Shown one piece after another: positions 20,147 to 30,900 of a stretch of DNA of 64,000 bases; position 1 is the first letter of the stretch, and each line of letters opens with the position of its first letter. The stretch lies in NCBI RefSeq assembly GCF_018691265.1, contig NW_024881330.1:18310886-18374885 (forward strand), given 5' to 3'. The position numbers and the translations under genes are program-made. The notes under the pieces were generated by a model. That model made no database searches, was not told the origin of the DNA, and saw only the letters and a list, made by a program, of their open reading frames with translations. The DNA comes from Tyto alba (Eukaryota; Chordata; Aves; Strigiformes; Tytonidae).

Positions 20147-21515
20147 GTAAGTACAAATTATGTATCTAGAATTCCTGTATGACTTGGTGGATTTATTACC
20201 TTCAGTCTTTGTTAGTATAAATAACATTTTCTGTAAAACCATAATACGTTTGCAAAATGTGCATGTAGACGGTTCTTCCTACCTCCATTAAGGCCTGACA
20301 TGATGACTCAGAGATCAGTTTATTGTACTGTGCTATACTTTAATTCCTACCTATTTAAAATGTTACAAATTTTTCTCTTGTTAGAACAAAATGGATGCTA
20401 TAAATTATTGGCCTAGGGGGAATAATATAATGACTAGACTCTCTGTGTATTTACAGTTGATTGCTTTTTCTATTTTTTTTTTACATGTAACAGAATTATG
20501 GGTCATATCTTGAGTAATTTTTTTTAATGCCTGCTCTGTTTATTGGCTTGCAAGTATATGCAAGTATTATGTCATTGAGAGGTTTCATGATGAAACAGTT
20601 TCTGCATCTGAAATTAGTTCTTATACAATTATTTTACATAGCCACCAGTCTTCTCAGTTTCATTAGTCTAAGCTCAACAATTTTGTTCATGTTACTGAGA
20701 CCAGTATTAATTCTTTGGATTTAGTGTCAAATAATCTTTTCCTGTAGATTTAAAGCATTAGATGACTAAAGAAAATTTAATCGCTAATGACAAGACAATT
20801 CATTACCTACTAACTGTCAAAATGGTGATTTACATCAGGTAGCCAGACAATAATAATATGCTCTGCAGGATAGCATTAGTTTAAAATACGTACCATCATT
20901 TTTAAATGGTACCACTTGGTTTTGATCTGCTTCAGAATATGAAAAAATGCTCCTGTAATTTTTTTATACATTTGCTATTAACTGTATTCTGTAAGCACTT
21001 GTCTTTACATTTTATATTGATGATTTACAACACAGTATGCATTATGCATAACAACATAGATGAAACATTTTCAAGGGATCGGTCTTTGATATTTTGAGTT
21101 ATTTAGGGAACAAGAAAATGTTTCAGCTATAAATTCATTCTTAAATTTATATGTAACTTATTGAGTGTCCAAAGGGAAAAAGAAAATCTCAGTCATTTGG
21201 CTGGGGAATTATTGCATGTTTACAAGACTTTATTGTGCTCATAACTGTTTATCATCTGATCATCAAAGTGGAAATACCTACTTCTTCTCAGGTTGTTATC
21301 TAAGTTTTCAGTGAACATCATTCTAAATGAATCATAAATCCCTTAAACTTTGATAAAGAGTACTAATTCTTAGCACAGATACTGCAAAAAGAAGTCAAGA
21401 TGATCTATTTAGCTCCCATAATTGAAACTGAAAGCGAAATTCTGTTCAGATTCTTAAATCACATAAAATCAGTGAGGAAAACTGCAGTTACAAATACTCT
21501 GTCTTTCTTCTACAG
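20147..21515 (+). other. CSMD3: CSMD3 last intron
   Basis: This intron of 1,369 bp has donor GTAAGT and acceptor TTTCTTCTACAG. It is AT-rich with no repeats I recognise. The frame of the last exon stays open 116 bp into the intron, which makes the upstream part look coding (from 21400). The splice acceptor at 21514-21515 and the phase-2 donor fix the true start. Confidence 0.8.
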
Positions 21516-21675
21516 GACTGCACCTAAAACACAGTATACAGGATGCTCTGTACATGAAAATAATAATGGACAAGCTGCTTTTGAAAACCCCATGTATGAC
21601 ACAAATGCAAAGTCTGTGGAAGGGAAAGCTGTACGATTTGACCCTAACTTGAACACTGTTTGCACAATGGTATAA
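21516..21675 (+). CDS. CSMD3: CSMD3 terminal coding exon: cytoplasmic tail and stop
   Basis: The coding part of the last exon is 160 nt (phase 2 in, ends TAA). It encodes residues 285-337, RTAPKTQYTGCSVHENNNGQ through FENPMYDTNAK to NTVCTMV. Together with KQ from the previous exon it forms a cytoplasmic tail of about 55 residues. FENPMY matches the FxNPxY sorting/PTB-binding pattern. The C-terminal T-M-V fits a class I PDZ ligand (S/T-x-hydrophobic). These roles are inferred from the motifs. The sequence of this tail, especially AKSVEGKAVRF and CTMV, is why I choose CSMD3 over CSMD1 and CSMD2. CSMD proteins have been linked to dendrite development and to complement and synapse biology. Confidence 0.95.
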
Positions 21676-22957
21676 TGTGGTAATGATCTGTCTTCAAAGT
21701 CTGGAAACTGACACACAATACAGTGCACACACAGTTCACTGATTGAAAAAAAATCAATTAAAAAAAAAAAAATTAAAGCACACTTTTCAGGACATACTGG
21801 GTCACCTTTTCCTGAGGATGATAGACAAGAATGGGTTGTGGTTCCTTTATTTTGATTTTGTTTTTCATAAACTGGATCAGAATTCTTCTTCGTGTATACC
21901 ATGGAGAGTTTTAAAAAAATATGCTGCACTCCATGAGTGCTACTCACAGTTTATTTGCTTTTTTAAAAAAGGAGGTTATTCTAAAACATAAAACATATTT
22001 GCATATATTGGAGGAGCATCCACTATCAGTATTTCTGTGCTTTATAAAAACTATAATAGAGGGACTGGGTTAAAAAAAAAAGATATAGGTAGAAAATAAG
22101 AGCTATACTTACAGGAGACAATAGGTCACTGACTTCTCTTTAACAGTCATATGCTACATCTTTCTCATGAGTTTGTACATTTTTTCATTTTTCAACCCAT
22201 TTAGTATTTTATTTTTCTCAGAACAGTTAATTTTCTAAGTCCAGGGTGTAGTATTTAGAAAACAGCAAGTACAACTTACTCTTTTCACGTCACAGAAGAA
22301 AAATTAAAATATCATGTTCTTATTTAATCAGTTTCCTTCCCGGCTTCACATTTTGCTTCCTTTTCATGTTCCAAGTCAAGCTCCTCTTCTCTGTTTTCAT
22401 TAACAATACCCACAAATGGTAATGTTTCTGCATTTCTTTTGTCAATCATGCAACTAGACAAATTTTGCAATCAAGAAGTTAGTATGAATTGAGCTTTGTC
22501 ATGTGGCTATGTTCCTTACTGTCAAAGATCATTCAAAAGAGTGACCATCTTACATTTTTTTCAAATGTGAAAACATAATTTAATGGTATTTCCAATTAAA
22601 AAGTGCAGTTTACAGTAACATTAGTAATCAAATACACATATCAAAAATGTAAGAGTCCATTTTCAACCCATGCTAATTAGATATAGACCATATCACATCA
22701 GTTTATTCCTTCAGCATTTTGACAAAATGCATGCATAAAACATGGTGAGATCCCATTGAAGTTGATGCATACCAGTAGATTTTAATGAACTTTGGATCAG
22801 ACCTACAAGGCAAGATGATGTTATAATTTGGAAATACTGTGTTTTCACATCTATTTTATCTATATATTCCATACTTTATGGAAACAAATCCTTACAGATA
22901 ATGATTTAAAATTTAATATATTACCATAGTGCAATGAAAACAAAAATATTAAAAAAA

Positions 22958-22960
22958 TAC

Positions 22961-23005
<45 letters not shown>
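22958..23005. repeat. (TA)n(CA)n(TA)n compound microsatellite in 3' UTR
   Basis: About eight TA units, about eight CA units and about eight TA units in a row. The two TA blocks can pair with each other around the CA loop. It sits in the inferred CSMD3 3' UTR and is probably length-polymorphic. Confidence 0.9.
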
Positions 23006-23368
23006 AAGCCATGATTTTATTAGGGCCAATCCATTCATTTTAGGGACAATTCATATTCTACAGCCCTCAGATACAAGTTTTAGATATTCCAGAATCACTT
23101 CTAAGGAATTGTAATTTTTAGTTATTTCATATCAGAGTTATTCAGTGGCAACTCAGTAATTTATTTGATGTAGGTCACTGTCTTCCATTCATAGCATGAC
23201 TCACAAATGCTGTGTGTTATCCAGTGTGAATTATCTGTTATTGTCCCTTTCAGACATTACTAATTCTGTGAAAATCTAAACTTTTTCTTACCGTAATAGA
23301 GAGTGCCTACCAAAAATCATTGTACCCAGGATTGCTGCTTGGATTTCTATAATGTTTGATGAATTTCT

Positions 23369-23374
23369 AATAAA
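23369..23374 (+). terminator. CSMD3: Alternative polyadenylation signal AATAAA
   Basis: A canonical hexamer about 1.7 kb after the stop codon, with T-rich sequence (ACACTTTGTTTTG) downstream. It could support a shorter 3' UTR. Position-based inference only. Confidence 0.35.
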
Positions 23375-23675
23375 CCATTTTACAACACTTTGTTTTGAAT
23401 ATTCATACAACTCTGTCAAACTGTATTCTACTAAAAGGATGCTGTTTTATATTTTATACCATTGGTTGTTATTTATTCTTGTTTATTCAAATGACTGCAA
23501 TAACTATGATTCATTCATTAATGTTAAGGTTAATACATTTGAGATCGTTTAAAATGTTTCTTCTGCAACTGGCTACTCCTCTTATATTAATGCATACACT
23601 TTTGTAAAGAAGTATATTTTTATGAAAAAAGATTTGTAAAAGTATGATGTAAATTTTCAGTGCAATGTAAAAAAA

Positions 23676-23681
23676 AATAAA
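23676..23681 (+). terminator. CSMD3: Likely distal polyadenylation signal AATAAA
   Basis: A canonical hexamer about 2.0 kb after the CSMD3 stop, with a U-rich downstream element (TTGCTTTTTTTAACC). It is the best candidate for the end of the transcript. Beyond it I see no further sign of the gene. Confidence 0.6.
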
Positions 23682-23939
23682 AATGGACAATTGCTTTTTT
23701 TAACCATGTTTCTTCTTTGGCAGATGAACTTTAAATTAATTTCAGTTGTGAAGATGGGAAAGTAGCCAAATTAAGAATTCAAATTTGGTATTTTGTGGGT
23801 CTTAAAATAATGTTATTTTTTGTGAACCTTCCTGTGAACTTTAGGTGAAGTAACAAGACAAATAACCAATGAGCGCAATGTATAAAATTATCTGTTTACT
23901 AAAATGAATTTTCTGTTTGACTTGTAGAAGCAGATTTCC

Positions 23940-23959
23940 AAAAAAAAAAAAAAAAAAAA
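23940..23959. repeat. poly-A tract (A20)
   Basis: A homopolymer about 260 bp past the proposed CSMD3 polyadenylation signal. No AATAAA sits 10-30 bp upstream, so it is not evidence of a retrocopy. Confidence 0.9.
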
Positions 23960-25915
23960 GTCTATAATTGTCGACACAGTGAAAAGCATAGAAAAACCTC
24001 TTTTTTTTACATTAAAAGAAAAAAAATAAGAAAACCTTATTGTTCCTCAAGGTTGTAGACAGCCTACTTTGCACATTAATTTTGAAAACTTTCTGCAGAA
24101 ATGTACAGGATGTACATATTAACAGGTAGTATCAGTGCATACATTATTTTCTGTCATTAAAAAAAAAACAGTGTTGTCTTTTAATGACATTGAACTGGAG
24201 GGAAGAATCTTAATTATCTTATTATAATAATAACAGTGTCTTTCAACTACCCATTTTGCTTGCAACCATGGAAAGTGGATGAGAAATCCTGAACTGAAAT
24301 TCTATTAATAGGATAACGGGGAGAAAAAAAAAGTCTTATATTCTTTTGTGAATTTGGTGCTCTACGTAAACTGAAAAGGCTCATTCAGGCCCATGTTGCA
24401 ATCACTGAAAACTGTATTGTTAAATACATCAGGAAGAGAAGCAAGGATGATCACAAATGATATTGTGAGGATTATGCACTAATGTTTTCCAGGAGGTTTT
24501 TGGAGAAAATTCATTAATTCTGGAAAAAAAAAAAAAATTAAATTCCTGTCTCACAGTGGCCAAACTTTCATATGAAACCTAGAATCTGAAGTTAAGCTCT
24601 TCCGTCTTTGGTTTATATATTATATGCTTTAAGATATAAAAGTAAATAAAACTAATATCGAACTTGTTCAACAAATCTGTTAATGCTTAAGCTAGTATCC
24701 AGCCTGCACTTTTCAGTAATTATACTGACTTCACTGGAATAGAGAATGAACTATTCATGATAGATAGTGGGGTTTTTTGGTTGGGTAGATTTGTTAGGGT
24801 TTTTTTATTTTGTTTTTGTTTGGGATGGTGGTGGTGGGGGGTGTGTTTGTTCATTTGTTTGTTTGTTTGTTAATGCAGCTCCTGAGCTGTTTGATAAATT
24901 GTTGGTGCATGAGCCATTCAATTTCTGGTAGCAGAGTGACTAATTTTCACTGTGACATATGGAATTTCAAGTTTCAGTTGCTTGATTGGAATTTGTTAGC
25001 ACAGTCTACTCATTGTTTCTTGTTTTTCTCAGGAAGATAACTGAAATTAATTAGACTTTTTGTCCTCCAAACACTTTGGCTGCAGTATTCAAGGAAACAC
25101 AGTGCACATGTGCAGGAATACAGAGATTGTTATGCAAATCTGAGTTTTTTAAGATTAAGGCAGCTCTTGCAATATTACAGACTGAGATTTAAATCTTCAT
25201 TTAAATTTCTATAACCAGTAGCCACTAAACTTTGTGACTCTGGAGGCACTGAGACTAGCTGTCTGTGAGATGTATTGAGCTCTTTTAAATCTACATTATC
25301 TGCGTGTCAAGAGCCAAGTAGTCCACTATGCCTCATTAAAATAATATTATAATCTGGTTCATTACTGGAATCCAGAAACCACATGGTATCACTTAAATTC
25401 ACCAGAGAAGCAGTTCTAGTAGAACTACTTAGAACAACTAAACCATCATAAAATGGAGCTAAAAGTGTCTGATTTAACTTCTGTTTGTGAAATAGAGCAC
25501 GTATTATTGTGTAGACATGTCATCCTGGAGGAATTCATTGACTACAATACAATAAGCTGTTCTTTTCAAGGAAATAATTTAATAGGTATAAATCTTATCG
25601 TTTCCTATAGAAAGCTAACAGGAAGTAAAGTGAGTCTATAGCCAAGTTATTAATCTATTAACCTGGGTAAAAGGCAGCTTTTCTTTTCCAGGCCTCGAAA
25701 ACATATATTTCAACTCACTAGTATATCTGTCTGAAGTGTTATTCATCATTTTTCCAGCATTAGAGAAATGCAGGGAATTTAAAATCTTGGATATCACTGC
25801 ACAAAGACATCAGCAGATCTGTATATTAGTGTGTAGATTCAGTTGTAAGTTCCTAACTAATGCCTAAATACTATAATATCTCAGTAAATCATAGATCTCT
25901 TGTGCAGGAATATAC

Positions 25916-25933
25916 TTTTTTTTTTTTTTTTTT
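25916..25933. repeat. poly-T tract (T18)
   Basis: A homopolymer run in intergenic sequence with no adjoining retroposed sequence recognised. Confidence 0.9.
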
Positions 25934-27850
25934 ATATACCATGTATGTTTCTGCCCACAATCTTTCTATGAACGATGGCCTGTTCCACAATGAGAAAGTG
26001 AATATGCGTTTCAGCATGCTTTTTTATAGGATGATCAGAGTTTGAGAGAAACATGACTTGTATCATCTTTTATATTAAAACCCCACAGTCTTTGTTAGAT
26101 TAATTTGTGAAATCATTTCCTGATTTCAGATTTTCAGTAGGGATTGATATAGGTACATGAAGTGTCTGTGACTCCAGGAGGACCACCCAGATAATGGTAA
26201 ACTCAGCAACCAAATTCCAGAGTTTGCATTTTGTTAGCAGACTTACTAGCCTTACACAGTACTACTGAAAATCTACCCAGCATCTCTCAACCCCATAAAT
26301 TTTATTTTATTTTTGAGTTTCTGTAATTTTGTTTTGATTTGGTCACCAAAGAAAGATGCACTGGGTTAGTTTTCTGGTAAAGCTAGAAGTTACTAAAATC
26401 TGTATTACTGGTTATCAATTAAATATGTTATTCTTTTCCTCCTTTAATATTGTTCTCTATGAAATAATTCCTACAGAATAGAATGTTCATGAGGGGAGCA
26501 TGATATAACATTTAGGATTGCATTTGGGTTTAAGATTTCTGCACCGTATATCTATTTATTTTCCAAAATATTTGTGTGATCACAGTTGGCATTTTTTAAA
26601 CAAATAAAGACCTGCCATTTCTGCGCTAAATTGGTTTTATCTTTAGTTCCAGACTGTCTCACACTGTTTGATCATTTTGTTCATCATCTACTTTGTACTG
26701 CTGTTCTAAGTGACAGCTAGAACAATAGAAAAATTATTCATAATTTGGTTGCCCTATGTAGTAAAATAAGTACAATGAGTAACAGCTCATGCAAATAATT
26801 TAATTTTGGAATGTCAAAGATTAATCAGGAGCAATATTAAATGAACATTTGATTACAAAAAAAACATATTTGAGTGAAGTTTCTGTGTTCCCCATTTACT
26901 ATCTTCTTGATGCTGAAACTATGGCAACATAATATCCTGATTTACTCAACCAGGAGTAAGTGTAGTAGTAGTTCTGAAAAGTAGGTTCCATCATTTTGTG
27001 AAAATTTATGAATGATAGACATATATAATTCTCTACCAATTAGTCAAGCATCCAGTGAATATCTGCCAGTGCTTCATACTTTTGCTGTGTAGAAAATTAT
27101 GCCAAAACAGCCAGATTAGAATGATTAGGTCAAAATACTTTTTTTTCTTTTGTCTGAAGTATATTGAGAACACACCTGTGGAAAGTTCCTGAGATACCAA
27201 ACAGACTGAAGAGAAGGTAACTTCCATCAAAGGAGATGCACATCCGTTTTAAGATAACGTCTCAAACCACGTTATCTAGTGCCCAGAATTTTATGCTTCA
27301 GCTACATGTCCACATTTCTATGAAAATACAAAATGTTTATCAGAGCAGACTTTGATCCCAATTACCTAGTGCTGATAAAATAATTTATATTCCTAAGATA
27401 AAAGATGCTATATAGGGGCAAATTAATTACATAGTCATCTTCTTTTCCAACACTTAACGATAAGAGATTATATCTGAACACGCTAAGTCTCCTGTGGTGG
27501 TTATTGTGAGACTCTCTGCTTAGTGTTTTATCACATTCTGCAGTGATAAGAGTTTAGTCAGTGAAGTGCTATAATTCAGAACCTGGGAAATAAAAAATAA
27601 AAATAACCTCTTCAAAATGTGAAAAATAGACTCTTCTCTAAGAGAGGCATAACATTGAAGGATTCTGCTCCCATATACCAACTGAAGAATTTGCAACTCC
27701 ATGAGGAATCACCACATTTATGTTTAGCCCACCAAGAGAATGCCCAGTAGTGGAATTTGATGAGTCCCTAAGGATATTTCTTTTATTTTAACACACATGC
27801 ATTCAGAAATAAGTTAATGCTAGAAAAGTTATCAGAAAACCCTAAAGGTG

Positions 27851-27936
27851 AATAACAACAACAACAACAACAACAATAATAATAATACAATAATATCTAT
27901 AATATCAATAATAATATCAATAATAATAATAATAAA
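27851..27936. repeat. (AAC)n/(AAT)n trinucleotide tract
   Basis: About eight AAC units run into imperfect AAT and AATATC units. Probably a decaying microsatellite. Confidence 0.9.
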
Positions 27937-30900
27937 GGTTTGGGAAATCCTAAAGGAATAAATAGATTGATGTTCTGTGTTAACAAGATAAATGGTGTTA
28001 TATTTGATCAGTGATTCTGTAACTGGATGAGGTTGATGTGACTGTCTTCCAGGCCCTCAGAGCACCTTAACCTGTTCATTTCACCTATACTTATTTCTTG
28101 GCAAAAGTTTTTGTTCCTCCACCTCTTATCCATTGAGTTATTTCTTACCTGGTTTGAAAAGTTGTTAGATTTAAAAAAAAAAAAAAAATTTTGAAGAGCA
28201 ACTTTCCAGGACAGGAAATTAGAAATTTGTTGTGAACAGGGTCCATCTTATTTTCATGATGTGCTAAAAACTATAATTAAATACTTCTGATAGCATATCT
28301 GTGCTTTATTTTTTATTACAGTAGGATTAATATATTGTATCTCTTAAGCCAGCATCAAAGTGTAAATATATTTTGTGACTTGTAGATTTATACTTCTGAT
28401 TTTATTTGTAAAATATATATTTTTAAATGACATACATAAAGTCATTACAGCCAGTCACTGTTATATAGAATGCAGTACTTGTCTCTAAAGTGATGGACAA
28501 AGGGAAAATGAATGAAAAGTTCTTATTGCACTTGCTACTGCTATTTTTACGTTGCCTATAAGTCAGTCTAAAATTGCCAAAGATGAAGCAGGATCTATAT
28601 TAGATGTAAGACTGATTAGATAAAACATATTTCCAATAAAGTAACTGTGCTTCCCTGCATTTATTATCTTCTCTGGATGCTGAAACTATGTCAACATGAT
28701 GTAGATTGTCTGTAACCAAATCTAAAAAAGGCTAAGTGTGCCATATCAGTCATGTCTGTGATTCTAAAATAGGATGATGATGGACTTTGTCATTAGTGAA
28801 AAGCAAAAATAATATGTTTGGCCTGGAGTACAGAGCTTTCCTGTAAATGAAGAAATTGATATCACATTTTAATGAGCTAAGATGAACTGTCAATTGCTCT
28901 TTGAGAAAGAGATTATACAGCACATGAAAAATTGAGAACAGGCAACTGTCTTCACCACAGCCATGGGATCTAGAGAATAATGCGAAGTGACAAAAGTAAT
29001 TAAGAAAGCTAAGGAGCTGATAGTTGAACCAGTTAAGGCAGATGTCGCCTATCATTCCTAAGCATGTCCAGAAGATACTGAGTATATATGTATTATATAT
29101 ATATATCCTGTGTGTATATCAATATACATACACACAGTATATATATACACTATGTAATAAATAATAAATTATATCTATATATGAACAAATCTAATGTAAA
29201 ATCAAGCCAGTAGGGGTAAAATTTCCCCTAATTTTTCGTAACATGGTAACACATGGAATGTTTTACTAAAAAGTTAAGAGCATATGCTTTAAGGAAAACA
29301 AGGAATTTAAAATACTTTAAAGTTCATTAAATAAAATGTTAGACAAACAACAAATTATTAAACGAAATATGGCAGAGTAGGGAGTTAAATTCACTTGCTG
29401 TATTGCAAGTGTTTTTATCACTTTTTCTGAAGCTCTCCCTCAAATGTTCAAGATGGGATGAACTATTTGTGTAAAATAATGCATTTCTCTCACTAATCTG
29501 TCATATATTAGACCAATATATGAATAAATCCTGCTGTGCAATGAAAAGACTCACCTCTAGTGAACCTTGCACAGGAATTGTGAGAACTGAGGTGGGTGAA
29601 GAGATGTATTTTTCCTGTTTCTTTAAGCTGTTGACCATTGAGGCTTAGTATTCTATTGTCAACAGACAGGCACAGAGCATGAAAAGTGTGTCAGTTATAT
29701 TGAATGGGCCTGAAGTCCTTTAAAAGGAGGTTTTTCCTCTGAAACAAATGGGAATTTGATTCATTTTCTTTTTACAGAAAATTATGCATTCTGTACACAA
29801 TGTAATGTCTAGTTGAGGGAGGTCTGAAATCTCAAGAACATGAGTTATTGTAAGTAGTTCATGAAAATCAAGGGACCTGTTGTCTCAGAGAGCAATATTA
29901 GGGTTCATCTGACAGTAAAATCAAACAGTCTAAAGGAAATGTTGTCTGATTTGACTTTGGCACTCATTATATGTAGGGCAAAACAGTATTGTACATCTTT
30001 CATGTCAGTGCACCCTGACCATAGATTTGTTTGCTTTTCTCAGCAGGAAACATAAACCAGCCACAAGAATAATAAAGCAGCTTTAGTTTTCACTTCTCTG
30101 CTTTTTAAAGCATATAAACTAGGAAAGTGTGTTGAGGAAATATATTTAAACTGTATGATTTTTACCAGAAATAATTATACCAAGTCAAATTAGAAACAAA
30201 ATATGTGCAATTAAACTGCCTCACCAAGTATTCATTTACAGGTCTAAAAGAGTCAAAAGATTCATATTTGCTAGAGATGTTGCTTCTTTCCATTTTCTGT
30301 TTGGATTATCTTGCAGTTGAGTTCCATGTGTCCCTGACAAAAACCTGACATTTCACTAATTGTTTTTTGACTAGCAGCCTACACGTATACCACTTTAGAA
30401 AACATATAGTCTGGGTTTAGATGGCTTTTTGAGTGCTTGATTGTACTCCACGTCAAACACATCTCTTGGCATATCTCACCACTGAAGAACAGCTGAAGAG
30501 TCAGCAGGTAGAAGCCATGAGTCCCCGATACCCCTCAGTGGTGAAAGCCCGCACATAATTTACTTGCGGATGGAGCACACCTATCACTCCTTGCAATCAA
30601 ATCCTGTGGCCCATTTGGCAGATGTCATGGTGACAAAGACTTTCCTGGAAGTCCATGTATGTGTGCAGTAAAGGCTGATGTGATACACAGAATTTGGCAG
30701 TGTGCATTTTGCAATGCTCTTGCTGGTTGCCTCTAAGTAGAGAAATGACCAGACAAAACACAAGTCAAAGAATACATTGTCTTCTATCTTAAGTTTTTCC
30801 TTTAAGACAGGGACAATTGCAACATTTTTGAAGCCATCAGTTTCCAGAAAAGCAAAGAACCAATAATAGTATACATTGTTTTTGCATACAAAAGATTAAA

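Larger units (their letters stand above)
21676..23700 (+). other. CSMD3: CSMD3 3' UTR (inferred extent)
   Basis: AT-rich sequence follows the stop codon, with many ATTTA/TTTA-type elements and no reading frame. The 3' end is inferred from an AATAAA at 23676-23681 followed by a T-rich stretch (GCTTTTTTT) near 23692-23701. An earlier AATAAA at 23369-23374 could give a shorter form. A TA/CA/TA microsatellite lies inside at 22958-23005. Transcript data would be needed to fix the ends. Confidence 0.7.
23701..27850. other. Intergenic, no gene seen
   Basis: AT-rich sequence downstream of CSMD3. It holds an A20 run at 23940-23959, an A-run near 24524-24536, a T/G-rich stretch near 24770-24872 (TTTG repeats) and a T18 run at 25916-25933. 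Open frames here are short, low-complexity or lack any domain pattern, so I annotate none. Confidence 0.6.

Noticed and set aside
21400..21515. Open upstream extension of the last CSMD3 exon
   Set aside because: A good acceptor at 21514-21515 and the phase-2 donor upstream give a perfect join; the extension is intron.
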